Translations under genes and position numbers: made by a program
Shown here: positions 26,701-35,850 of the stretch, piece after piece
How the letters are laid out: every line of letters begins with the position of its first letter
How positions within the stretch are numbered: the stretch's first letter is position 1
Notes under the pieces: generated by a model
Seen by the model: the letters and a program-made list of their open reading frames with translations, nothing else
Told to the model about the DNA's origin: nothing
Database searches by the model: none
Assembly (NCBI RefSeq): GCF_000332235.1
Contig: NZ_CM001775.1
Coordinates: forward strand, 2,572,230-2,636,229
DNA length: 64,000 nucleotides
Source of the DNA: Geminocystis herdmanii PCC 6308
Lineage (GTDB): Bacteria; Cyanobacteriota; Cyanobacteriia; Cyanobacteriales; Cyanobacteriaceae
Reading direction: 5' to 3'

Positions 26701-27634
26701 AATATATGCGGATGTGAAAAAAGAGACGGTAAGAATTAACGATTTTTCTAATTATTTAACGGAAATTCAGACTAACTTTTTACAAAGTGATTTAACCGTC
26801 AATAGTTGGAGTTTTGAAAATCCAGAAGTATTAAAAATTAAGGCAAAAATTGAGTCTCAAGGAATACCTTTAAAGGATTGGAATATTACTATTAATTATG
26901 GTATCAAAACTGGTTATAATGATGCTTTTATTATTGATGGTAAAACAAGACAAGATTTAATTAATCAAGATGGTAAATCGGCGGAAATTATTAAACCTCT
27001 TTTGCGGGGAAGGGATATTCACAAATATTATGCTAATTTTCAAGATTTATGGTTGATTAATCTACACAATGGCTATGAAGTTAATCATCAAAAAATTCCT
27101 GCTTTGAATGTAAATGATTATCCTGCTATTAAACAACATCTCGATCAATTTTACCCTAAATTAATCAAAAGAAGTGATCAAGGAAAAACTCCTTATAATT
27201 TAAGAAATTGTGCCTATATTCCTGATTTTGAAAAACCTAAAATATTGTATCCCGAATTTTCTTCAAAAAGTTCTTTTACTTGGGATGAAAATAATCACTA
27301 TTATACTTTAGATACTTGTTGGATTTTAAACGGTGGAAATTATTACTTATTAAGTCTCTTAAATTCTAGTCTTATGTGGTTTTATTTAAAAACAATCGTT
27401 TCTGTTTTAGGCACTCAAGCCTTTAGAATGAAGAAAATTTACTTAGAAGAATTACCAGTTAAACAAATCACAGAAAAAGAAGAAAAATTCTTTAAAAAAT
27501 TAGTAACAGACATATTAAAATTAAAGACAGAAAACCCCAATAATGACACATCAAAACTAGAGAGAAAAGTAGATTTATTAGTCTATGAATTATACGGCTT
27601 AACAGAGGAAGAAATTAGGATAATTGAGGAATAA
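23780..27634 (+). CDS. type IIG restriction-modification enzyme (Eco57I-like nuclease-methylase)
   Basis: A 1284-residue single-chain enzyme. N-terminal PD-(D/E)xK nuclease motif (VEVKK, E92/K94), long helical linker, N6-adenine methylase with SAM motif DPAVGSGHF at about 551 and catalytic NPPY at 866-869, then a TaqI-like specificity domain (AFRMKKIYLEELPVKQI near the end). It would both methylate and cut its site. A 105-bp palindromic repeat is inserted in frame at about residues 663-698 between methylase motifs. Not part of the CAST. BREX PglX is an alternative, but no other brx gene is near. Confidence 0.85.
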   Translation: MLSNLRQSLNKGYLKLPSLRADVEQFQDNLHYLLNITNHQINESEEFHKNNLINFLNHSFYRPNHYINTKEKDDLVIYNGKDINSKVGIIVEVKKPTNKTEMLNFEQFNSKSLQQLLFYYLQERITHQNFELKHLIVTNIYEWFIFPSELFEKFFYQDKSLIKQFNDFNENRLTSKNTDFFYKEIAQVYLGKVETYLKENTVYLNLKEFQNVDLKSLNILYKFLSPYHLLKLPFSNDSNSLDEDFYSELLHIIGLTEIKEGSKKLIRRLPINQRFEGSLLENTINQLQTYNKLDNLDNINIFGETQEKQLFNIALELVITWINRILFLKLLEAQLITYNRHSLNNQVNDTSEYAFLNNKTIKDFHDLDTLFFQVLAKQIFDRTPNIQEKFYHIPYLNSSLFELTSLEQKIGAIALLHHNKNISYFGNTILKNSQGKKETGDINTLEYLLNFLTAYDFGSEGEGEIKEDNKRLINASVLGLIFEKINGYQDGSFFTPGFITMYMCRETIRRAIIHKFNQIKQWNCLTINDLYNKIQDTKEANHIINNIKICDPAVGSGHFLVSALNEIISIKSELEILEDKQGKRLKNYHIIVENDELIITDENNQLFTYNPLNQESQRIQETLFSEKQTIIENCLFGVDINTNSVKICRLRLWIELLKNSYYTSPPQPFSPKSKGGEKNNKLSHQFPSPDGRGVRGEGKTLQTLPNIDINIKCGNSLISRFDINDSFSSAKIKRQIEEYKEAVKNYYRPENRQEKQKIIQLIELIKNNLSNEITGNDESSKKLRQLQGELNNLVNQQSLFEETVKEKKVKEKKIKQLEKQINQYQLEIEDKKHNRIYHNAFEWRFEFPEVLDNEGNFIGFDVIIGNPPYIRQEEFSPLKPLLKQRYKIYNSIADLLTYFVELGYNLLHYDGIFQFIISNKFTRANYGQEMRSFLLENTTLTHFIDFSGLAVFDEATVDSAILGYVKNKVASAGLIYADVKKETVRINDFSNYLTEIQTNFLQSDLTVNSWSFENPEVLKIKAKIESQGIPLKDWNITINYGIKTGYNDAFIIDGKTRQDLINQDGKSAEIIKPLLRGRDIHKYYANFQDLWLINLHNGYEVNHQKIPALNVNDYPAIKQHLDQFYPKLIKRSDQGKTPYNLRNCAYIPDFEKPKILYPEFSSKSSFTWDENNHYYTLDTCWILNGGNYYLLSLLNSSLMWFYLKTIVSVLGTQAFRMKKIYLEELPVKQITEKEEKFFKKLVTDILKLKTENPNNDTSKLERKVDLLVYELYGLTEEEIRIIEE
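25767..25872. repeat. palindromic repeat inserted in frame in the type IIG gene
   Basis: The left arm (CCTCACCTCCCCAACCCTTC) is roughly the reverse complement of the right arm (GGGTTAGGGGTGAGG); the middle has CTCCTAAAAGCAAGGGGGGA and TTCTCCAGATGGGAGAG. This is a common cyanobacterial intergenic repeat. It is translated as a Pro/Gly/Ser-rich stretch (SPPQPFSPKSKGGEK ... SPDGRGVRGEGKT) without a stop. Confidence 0.8.
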
Positions 27635-27837
27635 AACCATCGGTTTATCCAATAGACATCAAGGATATTTGAGTTAGAGGCATAAATTTTTACGTCTCGA
27701 TAGTGGAGTTTTTCCTTAATAATAAATTATGAAAGAAGAAGATAATCAAATTTGTTTAAAAAATATTAATTTTAGGTTTAATTTTTGTCAACTTTATCAT
27801 ATAATTAATTTTATAAGTTAAAATAAAACTTAGATTT

Positions 27838-28059
27838 ATGTCGATCGAACCCGTTAAGATACCAGAAAAATTACCATTTTTACAAGCAATTTGTTGGCAA
27901 CAAAAAAATGTTTATGATTTTAATTTAGAAGAAATGTTGAGTCGCTATGAGCGCGGATGGCATTATCGCAGTCTTTTTAATAATTTACAAGGAGAAGAAC
28001 TAGATTTTTTAATTTATATTGCTCAAAAATATCATTCATGGTTATTAACAGAATTATGA
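27838..28059 (+). CDS. small protein upstream of AbiEii-like gene (possible antitoxin)
   Basis: A 73-residue protein, rich in aromatic residues (AICWQQKNVYDFNLEEMLSRYERGWHYR). Its stop overlaps the next start as ATGA (28056-28059), so translation is coupled. It is not the usual AbiEi winged-helix antitoxin, but its position suggests a partner of the nucleotidyltransferase. Not recognised otherwise. Confidence 0.6.
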   Translation: MSIEPVKIPEKLPFLQAICWQQKNVYDFNLEEMLSRYERGWHYRSLFNNLQGEELDFLIYIAQKYHSWLLTEL

Positions 28060-28802
28060 TCTTTAATATTGACCATCATAATAAAATATTGACGATTATT
28101 AATCAATTAAAACAAGAAGTATTTGAAGATAATTTTGCTTATTTTGGAGGCGGAACTTTAATCGCTTTTACTCATCAAGAATATAGAACAAGTAATGATA
28201 TTGACTTTATTTGTTCTCTTAATTTATCAGGTTATAAACAATTAAGAACATTAATTTTTGAAAAGGGTTATCAAGCCTTATTTTCTAATTTAGATAACAT
28301 TTCGATCGGTAGATCAATAATGGATCAATATGGAATTCGTTTATTAGTTCAAATCGATAATTCTTTCATTAAAATGGAAATTATCGCAGAAAGTCGTTTT
28401 CAAATTGGTTCGCCTCAATACTTTTCTTGGTCATTAATTCCTTGTCTTAATAACGAAGATATTTATACATCTAAACTTTTAGCTAATGCCGATCGATTTA
28501 TGGATAATAGTGTAAAATCAAGGGATTTAATTGATTTAGCAATTCTGAGATTAGATGCAAAAATTCCCCCTAGTGCTTTAGAAAAAGCGGAAAAGGCTTA
28601 CGAAGTAATACGTCCTTTAAAAGTAGCAATTGAGCGTTTTCAAAAAAGAGAAAGTTATCGAGAACAATGTTTTTTGAGCTTACAAATTGAAGAATTAAAT
28701 TTTTCTAAAATTATCAACGGAATTGATTTATTAGCAGATGATTTATCGTTACCTTCTACTAAGAGAACTTTTAAAGAACAACCTGATCTTTTTTCTTTTT
28801 AA
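28056..28802 (+). CDS. AbiEii/AbiGii-like nucleotidyltransferase toxin
   Basis: A 248-residue protein with the AbiEii signature YFGGGTLIAFTHQEYRTSNDIDFI (glycine-rich loop and the DxD metal residues) and a helical C-terminus with SRDLIDLAIL. AbiEii enzymes add nucleotides to tRNA or another target and give abortive phage infection. I chose ATG 28056, which overlaps the preceding stop; a start at 28038 would extend into the upstream gene. Confidence 0.78.
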   Translation: MIFNIDHHNKILTIINQLKQEVFEDNFAYFGGGTLIAFTHQEYRTSNDIDFICSLNLSGYKQLRTLIFEKGYQALFSNLDNISIGRSIMDQYGIRLLVQIDNSFIKMEIIAESRFQIGSPQYFSWSLIPCLNNEDIYTSKLLANADRFMDNSVKSRDLIDLAILRLDAKIPPSALEKAEKAYEVIRPLKVAIERFQKRESYREQCFLSLQIEELNFSKIINGIDLLADDLSLPSTKRTFKEQPDLFSF

Positions 28803-28866
28803 GAATATTTAATAACAATTATCAACTATATTATTTAATTATCTATTAATCAATAATAAACAAACT

Positions 28867-29640
28867 ATGGATTTAACTACTATTACACCCTTAATTTTAA
28901 CCTACAATGAAGAACCTAACATCGATCGAACTTTAAGTAAATTAACATGGGCAAAAGAAGTTATTATAATAGATAGTTTTAGCACAGATAAAACCTTAGA
29001 AATTGTGAAAAATTATGAAAACGTAACAGTTTTTCAAAGAACTTTTGATAGTCATAGTAATCAATGGAATTATGGCTTAAATCAAATTAATTCTGAATGG
29101 ATATTATCAATGGACGCTGATTATATAATCAATGAACAATTATTAGCTGAAATTAATCATTTAGCTCAAAATTCTTTAGTAGATGGTTACTTTATCCCCT
29201 TTAAATATTGTGTATTTGGAAAACCTTTAAATCAAACAATTTTACCGCCTCGTCAATGTTTATTTCGTAAAAATAAAGCTATTTATATCGATGATGGACA
29301 TACTCAATTATTAAAAAATGATGGTAAAATTAGTCAAATTAAAAGTTATATTTACCATGACGATCGAAAATCATTAAGTAGATGGTTATGGGCGCAAGAT
29401 CGTTATATGATATTAGAAGTAGAAAAAATATTAAAAACTCCTGTAAATCAATTAAGTTTAGGAGATAAAATTCGTAAAAAAATCATTTTAGCACCTTTTA
29501 TTGTATTTTTTTACTGCCTAATATTAAAAGGTGGAATCCTTGATGGTTGGCATGGTTGGTATTATGCCTTTCAAAGAATGTTCGCTGAAATATTATTATC
29601 TTTAAGACTAATAGAAGCAAAATATTTTAATCAAGAATAG
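28867..29640 (+). CDS. family 2 glycosyltransferase
   Basis: A 257-residue GT-A protein: LTYNEEPNIDRTL, VIIIDSFSTDKT, and the metal-binding SMDADY at about 79-84, with HDDRKSLSRWLWAQDRY and C-terminal hydrophobic segments. Similar to small lipopolysaccharide/peptidoglycan-type sugar transferases (KdtX/WaaE group). Acceptor unknown. Confidence 0.85.
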   Translation: MDLTTITPLILTYNEEPNIDRTLSKLTWAKEVIIIDSFSTDKTLEIVKNYENVTVFQRTFDSHSNQWNYGLNQINSEWILSMDADYIINEQLLAEINHLAQNSLVDGYFIPFKYCVFGKPLNQTILPPRQCLFRKNKAIYIDDGHTQLLKNDGKISQIKSYIYHDDRKSLSRWLWAQDRYMILEVEKILKTPVNQLSLGDKIRKKIILAPFIVFFYCLILKGGILDGWHGWYYAFQRMFAEILLSLRLIEAKYFNQE

Positions 29641-29699
29641 GCTTTATGGAAAGTTTATTGTAAAATCGAAAGGTAAAGAGTAAAATCCCCCATTCTCCT

Positions 29700-30179
29700 A
29701 TGAATATCGCTAACTTATCCCCTGAATCCTCGAAAATTAATACTCAAAAAGTGAAAATGTTAGTATTTTCCGTGGGTAATCTCAACGCTGCTTTACACAT
29801 TGATACTGTACAAAAAGTTATTAACTATAACACCATCTTTGGTAGTGGTTTAAATCATTATGGATTAGTCAACATTGGAGAGGAAGAAATTACAGTAATC
29901 GACTTACATAAAAAATTGTTTAATCTTCCTCAAATTTTGAACTCTGACGACAAAAAATATTTACTTTTAGCCGTTAACAGTGCTAATGAAACTTTTGGTA
30001 TTCTCGTCAAAAGTACTCCTGAACTATATGATCTATCTTTAGAGAATATTAGAGAGCTACCCCCGTCTTATCGCCGAGCGGATACTTTAAAAATTGCCTC
30101 TCATGTAACAGTTATTGCGGAAGAAGATCAAGAAAGAACTGTTTTTATTTTAGACCCAGATGAACTAATTGCACCCTAA
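29700..30179 (+). CDS. CheW-domain protein
   Basis: A 159-residue single CheW domain: MLVFSVGNLNAALHIDTVQKVI at the start, YGLVNIGEEEITVIDLHKKLF in the middle. CheW proteins link chemoreceptors to CheA; in cyanobacteria single CheW-like proteins serve phototaxis and other Chp-type systems. No other che gene is near, so the pathway is unknown. Confidence 0.8.
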   Translation: MNIANLSPESSKINTQKVKMLVFSVGNLNAALHIDTVQKVINYNTIFGSGLNHYGLVNIGEEEITVIDLHKKLFNLPQILNSDDKKYLLLAVNSANETFGILVKSTPELYDLSLENIRELPPSYRRADTLKIASHVTVIAEEDQERTVFILDPDELIAP

Positions 30180-30234
30180 ATATGTGTAGTTTATTTTCTT
30201 CCTAATTTATCGATTGAATGTTGAGAATTAATTG

Positions 30235-30271
30235 AGGGAGACCTTCCCCGGAAGGGGAAGATCTTGGAAGA
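30235..30271. other. hairpin downstream of cheW-like gene
   Basis: AGACCTTCCCC and GGGGAAGATCT form a stem of 11 positions with one mismatch around the loop GGAA. It is not followed by a T run, so it is a weak terminator candidate, perhaps a repeat. The rest of the 30180-30481 gap holds a reversed family B repeat (about 30380-30478) and no gene. Confidence 0.45.
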
Positions 30272-30481
30272 CAAGAAGATAGGAAAGACAGTCTTTATTA
30301 TATCACATTTTTTTTGAAACTGGGGAAATTTGTTGAAAAATAATTCCAAATTTCTGAATGAAAGTTATTTTTTTTTGTATATGCAAAGTCTCAAAACCTT
30401 GATTTTTTTTGCTCTTTAACCTAAAATCGTTACACCTATTACCTAACACCTCCCCTCATCAAAATATTTTTTCAGCAACCT

Positions 30482-31609
30482 CTAAATTAGAGTTGAAACC
30501 ATTGCCCCTAATAATTGTTCGGGGGTTACTTTAAAAGGTAGGCGGTGAATATCTGAGGATGGTTGACAAGTTAACTCCGCCGTCGATCGAAGTTGAGCTA
30601 AAGTAATCTTATCAAGTCCTAAATCTTCGAGGGTACAAGGTAAACCAATATTACGATAAAACTTAATCAATTGATGTCTGGAAGTAGTAGCAAGTTGATT
30701 ATTCATCACCATTTCTTCTAGTCGCAGTTGTACTAAAATACCATAGGCGACTTTTGCCCCATGTAATTGATGATGCACTTCCTCCAGATGAGTTAAGGCG
30801 TTATGGATAGCATGGGCGGCTACTGTGCGACAATTTGCACCGCCTAAACCTCCGCTAACTCCTGCTAATAATACCGTTGCGTCAACTACTTCTTTCCATT
30901 CTTCACTAAGGGGATTAGCTAAGGCTTTCTCCGATTTTTGTAATAAAATATCTCTTAATACTCTCGCTTGTTGTACTGCCGCTATGGTTAAAGTGGAACT
31001 AGAATCACCGCTACTGATGGAGGCTTCATACCATTTTGCGATCGCATCTCCAATTCCAGCGATTAAAGTATGAGCAGGAGCAGTCGCCACTAAACTATAA
31101 TCAAGGATAAGTAAATTAGGACAATGACGAAGACTCACATCATACTGAAAAGCGCCCGATTCTGAATAAATATTACTTAATGCTGTCCAACCTGCACAAG
31201 TTGCCCCCGAAGTAGGGATAGTAACAATAGGCAAATTACAATTATGAGCCAATAATTTGGCAGTGTCGAGGGCTTTTCCTCCCCCAACTCCGATGATAAA
31301 ATCTCCTTTATGGGATTTCACGGCATTTTCCAGACGTTTTAAGGAAGTTTGCGCACAATCAGGGGAATAACTTTGATAACTAGGGGTGAGGTTATATTCT
31401 TCACAGATAGGATTAAGATAAGTTTCGATCAATTTTAAAGTGTTTTTACCCCCCACAATAATCGGATGTTTACCAAATTGCTCGATCGATTTTCCACTAT
31501 TGATTAAGCAATTATCACCCTTAATAATATTAGCAGGGGCGACTTGTAAACTAAAAATCTCATTAACTTTAGTAATAGCTTGGGGAGTTTTCAACTTAGT
31601 CATTTTCAT
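30482..31609 (-). CDS. iron-containing (GldA-like) alcohol dehydrogenase
   Basis: A 375-residue protein of the iron-containing dehydrogenase superfamily, GldA branch: NAD-binding GVGGGKALDTAKL, TIPTSGATCAGWTALSN, a metal site with GIGDAIAKWYEA and HAIHNALTHLEEVHHQLHGAKVAYG (histidines for Zn/Fe). It would interconvert a polyol or aldehyde with NAD. Not next to glycerol genes. Divergent from pflB, so a role in fermentative redox balance is conceivable but unproven. Confidence 0.8.
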   Translation of the reverse strand: MKMTKLKTPQAITKVNEIFSLQVAPANIIKGDNCLINSGKSIEQFGKHPIIVGGKNTLKLIETYLNPICEEYNLTPSYQSYSPDCAQTSLKRLENAVKSHKGDFIIGVGGGKALDTAKLLAHNCNLPIVTIPTSGATCAGWTALSNIYSESGAFQYDVSLRHCPNLLILDYSLVATAPAHTLIAGIGDAIAKWYEASISSGDSSSTLTIAAVQQARVLRDILLQKSEKALANPLSEEWKEVVDATVLLAGVSGGLGGANCRTVAAHAIHNALTHLEEVHHQLHGAKVAYGILVQLRLEEMVMNNQLATTSRHQLIKFYRNIGLPCTLEDLGLDKITLAQLRSTAELTCQPSSDIHRLPFKVTPEQLLGAMVSTLI

Positions 31610-32107
31610 AGTAAATATTCAAGATACTCTATTTTAATCAATTTTTAAGAAAAATAAAGAGCTTTTAACTGTTAACTAATAGTTTATTATAGTTGTTTAT
31701 ACCTACTCACGGGATAAAGGTTGACATTTTTTTTAAAATATGTTAGCTTTTAATGAAGTCGATAACCAAGACTGTTAAAACTATTTAATTTAAAGATTAA
31801 ATTAAATAAAAAATTAGTTATTATTCAAGATTAATCAATTAATTAGAATAATAAAAGTAGGGTGGGTTACACCCGAATCAACGCTTGTGGACAGTATCAA
31901 GCCGACTTGACTGGTAGAAGCAAGAAGTAAACGTCATAGGTAACTATGAGTAAGTTTTATATAACAGTTAAGTCTATGCACTCTACCTCAAGCATATGTT
32001 GATTATTCATTCCTCATTACCCATTCCTCATTAATGTCGATCGAATAGGTTATAATGAAAAGTAAGGAGGCTCTAGTACACCAAAACAAAATACTAGATC
32101 ATAACTT
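31610..32107. other. 498-bp gap upstream of pflB with a transposon remnant
   Basis: Holds the divergent promoters of the GldA-like gene and pflB. At about 31862-31930 lies a possible tnpB 3' remnant (see separate entry). AAGTAAGGAGG at about 32060 precedes a short spurious frame, not the pflB start itself. No other gene seen. Confidence 0.5.
31862..31930 (+). pseudogene. possible 3' remnant of a TnpB-type gene
   Basis: Frame VGYTRINACGQYQADLTGRS ending KK-stop resembles the last residues of cyanobacterial TnpB (NACG motif followed by a short basic tail). No body of the gene is left. The following 70 bp may be the old right end. Weak evidence based on one motif. Confidence 0.35.
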
Positions 32108-34384
32108 ATGGTACATCTATCGGAAAAATCCACCCATAACGCTACACAACACACGCCTTATGAAGGTTGGCAAGGCTTTAAACTGGGAAAATGGACAACA
32201 GAAGTTAACGTCAGAGATTTTATTCAAAGGAATTATACCGTTTATACTGGTGACGAATCTTTTTTAAATGATGCCACATCCTGCACTAATAATTTATGGA
32301 CTGAAGTTAAATTATTAATGAAGGAAGAAAGGGAAAAAGGAGTTTTAGACGTTGAAACCAAAATCCCCTCTAGTATTACCGCCTATGGCGCAGGTTATAT
32401 TAATCAAGATTTAGAGAAAATCGTTGGTTTACAAACCGATAAACCTCTGAAACGATCGATTATGCCCTACGGAGGGATTCGAGTAGTCGCTACGTCTTTA
32501 AAATCCTACGGTTACGAACTTGATCCTCAAACAGAAGAAATCTTCACAAAATACCGCAAAACCCACAATGACGGCGTTTTCTCAGCTTATACCACAGACA
32601 TGAGAAAAGCTCGTAAATCTGGTATTATTACTGGTTTACCCGATGCTTATGGTAGGGGACGTATTATTGGTGATTATCGCCGAGTGGCTTTATACGGTGT
32701 TGACTTTTTAGTCAAGGATAAACAAAATCAATTATTATCCCTCGAAAATGATGTGATTGATGAGGATGTAATTCGTTTACGGGAAGAAATCACCGATCAA
32801 ACTCAAGCCTTAAATGAGTTAAAAGCAATGGCTTTGAGTTATGGCTTCGACATCAGTAAACCAGCAACTAACGCTCAAGAAGCGGTGCAATGGACATATT
32901 TTGCTTATCTTGGTGCGGTGAAAGAACAAAATGGGGCGGCAATGTCTCTTGGTCGTATTTCAAACTTCCTCGATGTTTACTTTGAAAGAGATTTAAACAA
33001 CGGTACTATTAATGAATCGGAAGCTCAAGAGTTAATTGATCAATTTGTGATCAAGTTGCGCATGGTGCGTTTTTTACGAGCGCCTGAGTATAACCAACTT
33101 TTTGCGGCTGATCCTGTATGGGTGACAGAAGTAATTGGTGGTATGGGATCAGATGGTCGTCCTTTGGTAACAAAAAATAGTTTCCGTTTCTTACATACAT
33201 TATATAACTTAGGACCTGCTCCAGAACCTAACTTAACAGTATTATGGGCGGAAAGATTACCTGTTGCTTTTAAACGTTATTGTGCTAAAGTTTCGATCGA
33301 TACTAGCTCAATTCAGTACGAAAATGATGATTTAATGCGCCCTGATTATGGGGATGATTATGGTATCGCTTGTTGTGTCTCGGTGATGAAAATTGGCAAA
33401 CAAATGCAGTTTTTCGGCGCACGGGTTAACTTAGCCAAAGCCCTACTCTATACCATCAACGGCGGTAAAGATGAAAATAGCGGTGTGCAAGTTGCTCCTG
33501 CTTACGCTCCTATTACGGGAGATTATTTAGAGTATGAGGACATCAGCGCCAAATTTGACTTACTCATGGCATGGTTAGCGAAATTATACGTTAACACCCT
33601 CAATGTTATCCACTATATGCACGATAAATATAGCTATGAGCGCATCGAAATGGCGTTGCACGATCGAGATGTTTACCGTACAATGGCTTGTGGTATTGCA
33701 GGGTTGTCAGTCGTTGCTGATGCTTTATCCGCTATCAAATATAGTCGTGTGAAAGTGATTCGTAACGAAGCAGGTTTAGCGGTGGATTACGAAGTAGAAG
33801 GAGATTACCCCAAATTCGGTAATAATGACGATCGAGTGGATAGTATTGCGGTTGAATTAGTAACTAAATTCATGAACGAAATCCGTCAACACAAAACCTA
33901 TCGTAACGCCACTCCTACCCAATCCATTTTAACCATTACTTCTAACGTGGTTTATGGTAAAAAAACTGGTAGTACTCCTGACGGACGTAAAGCAGGTGAA
34001 CCTTTCGCCCCCGGTGCAAACCCTATGCACGGAAGGGATACCAAAGGTGCGATCGCCTCTATGGAATCCGTAGCAAAATTGCCCTACGAACACGCTCAAG
34101 ATGGTATCTCCTACACATTTTCGATCGTGCCTAATGCCTTAGGTAAAACCCCCGAAGCGAGAATTAACAACCTCGCAGGGATGTTAGACGGCTATTTCCA
34201 CGATACAGGACATCATATCAATATTAACGTGTTCGATCGAGCAACCTTATTAGATGCAATGGATCATCCTGAACAATATCCCCAGTTAACCATTCGTGTT
34301 TCAGGTTATGCTGTTAACTTTATTAAACTAACTCGTGAGCAACAGTTAGATGTAATTAACCGTACTTTCCACGAACAATTATAA
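32108..34384 (+). CDS. pflB: pyruvate formate-lyase (formate C-acetyltransferase)
   Basis: A 758-residue glycyl-radical enzyme converting pyruvate and CoA to acetyl-CoA and formate. The catalytic Cys pair is at 422-423 (GIACCVSVM), and the radical glycine G733 is in RVSGYAV near the C-terminus (about 25 residues from the end), as in E. coli PflB (760 residues). Oxygen-sensitive, so used in dark anaerobic conditions. Its activase gene pflA is not in the window. A palindromic hairpin follows the gene. Confidence 0.96.
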   Translation: MVHLSEKSTHNATQHTPYEGWQGFKLGKWTTEVNVRDFIQRNYTVYTGDESFLNDATSCTNNLWTEVKLLMKEEREKGVLDVETKIPSSITAYGAGYINQDLEKIVGLQTDKPLKRSIMPYGGIRVVATSLKSYGYELDPQTEEIFTKYRKTHNDGVFSAYTTDMRKARKSGIITGLPDAYGRGRIIGDYRRVALYGVDFLVKDKQNQLLSLENDVIDEDVIRLREEITDQTQALNELKAMALSYGFDISKPATNAQEAVQWTYFAYLGAVKEQNGAAMSLGRISNFLDVYFERDLNNGTINESEAQELIDQFVIKLRMVRFLRAPEYNQLFAADPVWVTEVIGGMGSDGRPLVTKNSFRFLHTLYNLGPAPEPNLTVLWAERLPVAFKRYCAKVSIDTSSIQYENDDLMRPDYGDDYGIACCVSVMKIGKQMQFFGARVNLAKALLYTINGGKDENSGVQVAPAYAPITGDYLEYEDISAKFDLLMAWLAKLYVNTLNVIHYMHDKYSYERIEMALHDRDVYRTMACGIAGLSVVADALSAIKYSRVKVIRNEAGLAVDYEVEGDYPKFGNNDDRVDSIAVELVTKFMNEIRQHKTYRNATPTQSILTITSNVVYGKKTGSTPDGRKAGEPFAPGANPMHGRDTKGAIASMESVAKLPYEHAQDGISYTFSIVPNALGKTPEARINNLAGMLDGYFHDTGHHININVFDRATLLDAMDHPEQYPQLTIRVSGYAVNFIKLTREQQLDVINRTFHEQL

Positions 34385-34417
34385 GGTGTTAGGGTGTTAG
34401 GTTTGAGGTATTAAAAA

Positions 34418-34454
34418 TAGACATCTCTGAAAATTAAATTTTTGGAGATGTCTA
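34418..34454 (+). terminator. hairpin after pflB
   Basis: TAGACATCTC and GAGATGTCTA form a perfect 10-bp stem, separated by an AT-rich loop that can pair further (AAATT). It lies 34 bp after the pflB stop and is followed by AAAAATAAAA, not T's, so on the plus strand it is an imperfect terminator; it may also be a repeat (a similar GGAGATGTCTAATAGACAT is at about 37823). Confidence 0.45.
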
Positions 34455-34488
34455 AAAATAAAAGGAAGTTGAAAAAAATTTATTAACC

Positions 34489-34812
34489 ATGTTACTAGAA
34501 TCTTTTTTTGATATTTATAGCGAAAATGATATTCGTTTAAAAGGAACAAGAATTGGTATTGAAACAATACTCTATGAATATATTTATAATCGAAAAAATG
34601 CAGAAGAAATCAGTAACTTATATACTCAAGTTTCTTTAGAAGATATTTATAGTACCATCTTGTATTATTTACACAATAAAGTTAAAATTACTGAGTATAT
34701 GATTGACTGGTTAAAAAGTTCTGAAAATTTAGCAAAACAACAGGACAAAAATCCTACGGTTAATATAATTAGATTAAAAAATTTAAAAAATCAGACGAAA
34801 ATAAGTGCTTAA
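34489..34812 (+). CDS. DUF433 protein (antitoxin-like)
   Basis: A 107-residue DUF433 protein: RLKGTRIGIETILYEYIYNRKNAEEISNLY is the family's MerR-like helix region. DUF433 genes are regularly paired with DUF5615 nuclease-like genes, as here (8-bp overlap). Presumed to repress and neutralise the partner. Confidence 0.82.
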   Translation: MLLESFFDIYSENDIRLKGTRIGIETILYEYIYNRKNAEEISNLYTQVSLEDIYSTILYYLHNKVKITEYMIDWLKSSENLAKQQDKNPTVNIIRLKNLKNQTKISA

Positions 34813-35167
34813 ATTTAATTACTTAATTGATGAAAATTTACCACCTATATATAAACAACAATTAAAGTTATATTTATCTAATATAGAGATTATCGCTATC
34901 GGAGATCCTAATACTCCCAAAAAAGGAACAAAAGATCCAGAAATATTAATTTGGTGTGAAAAAAATAACTTTATTTTAGTTACTAACAACCGAGCTTCTA
35001 TGCCTTTGCATTTGAAAGAACATTTAACACAAGGGCATCATTTACCCGGTATTTTTGTTTTTCGTCCTCAGAGTAAGATAGGTGAAATTATTAATGATTT
35101 GGTATTAATTGCCTCTGCTAGTCAGGGAAATGAATATGTTGATATGATTACTTATATCCCTCTTTAA
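34805..35167 (+). CDS. DUF5615 PIN-like toxin
   Basis: A 120-residue DUF5615 (Mut7-C/PIN-like) protein: FNYLIDENLPP with the first acidic pair, GTKDPEILIWCEKNNFILVTNNRASM. Starts with GTG at 34805 inside the end of the DUF433 gene, so the two are translationally coupled. Likely an RNase toxin; activity is inferred from the family. Confidence 0.82.
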   Translation: MLKFNYLIDENLPPIYKQQLKLYLSNIEIIAIGDPNTPKKGTKDPEILIWCEKNNFILVTNNRASMPLHLKEHLTQGHHLPGIFVFRPQSKIGEIINDLVLIASASQGNEYVDMITYIPL

Positions 35168-35213
35168 ATTTTGTTTTTTTTGCTCAGTTAATCATCTTGT
35201 AAAAGTTTATTTA

Positions 35214-35825
35214 ATGAATAAATCGATAATTGTTGGTATCAGTGGCGCATCGGGAATGATTTACGCTGTGAGGACTCTTAAATATCTTTTAGAAGCAGAA
35301 TATACCGTTTATGTGGTAGCTTCCAAAGCTAGTTATATGGTATGGTTAGAAGAAGATGGTATCAAAGTACCTCAAGAGCCTGAGACTCAAGAAAAATTTT
35401 GGCGATCGTACCTACAAATACCGACTCAAGGAAAGTTGATTTGTCATCGTTGGGGGGATGTGGGTGCAAGTATTGCTAGTGGCTCGTTTCGTACATTAGG
35501 AATGGTTGTTATACCCTGTAGCATGAGTACGGTGGCGAAAATAAGTCACGGATTAAGCTCAGATTTACTAGAAAGGGCAGCAGATGTACAACTCAAGGAA
35601 GGAAAACCATTAGTTGTTGTACCCCGTGAAACTCCTTTTAGTTTAATTCACTTGCGAAATTTAACACAATTGGCGGAAGCAGGAGCAAAAATTGTTCCTG
35701 CTATTCCTGCATGGTATCATCAACCTCGATCGATCGAAGATTTAGTTGATTTTGTCATTGCTCGTACTTTAGATCAACTCAATATAGACTGTATTCCTCT
35801 TAAAAGATGGAAAGAAACGGAGTAA
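35214..35825 (+). CDS. ubiX: flavin prenyltransferase UbiX
   Basis: A 203-residue UbiX: GISGASGMIYAVRTL flavin loop, CSMSTVAKISHGLSSDLLERAADVQLKEGKPLVVVPRETPFS. It makes prenylated FMN for UbiD decarboxylases (plastoquinone pathway). Length and motifs are normal. ubiD is not in the window. Confidence 0.93.
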   Translation: MNKSIIVGISGASGMIYAVRTLKYLLEAEYTVYVVASKASYMVWLEEDGIKVPQEPETQEKFWRSYLQIPTQGKLICHRWGDVGASIASGSFRTLGMVVIPCSMSTVAKISHGLSSDLLERAADVQLKEGKPLVVVPRETPFSLIHLRNLTQLAEAGAKIVPAIPAWYHQPRSIEDLVDFVIARTLDQLNIDCIPLKRWKETE

Positions 35826-35850
35826 ATCAGATTCGTTACCTACTCCGTTG

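Noticed and set aside
23780-27634. BREX PglX
   Set aside because: N-terminal nuclease motif and absence of other brx genes favour a type IIG enzyme.
32055-32267. 70-residue frame with AAGGAGG nearby, upstream of pflB
   Set aside because: It overlaps the start of pflB in another frame and resembles no protein; treated as chance.
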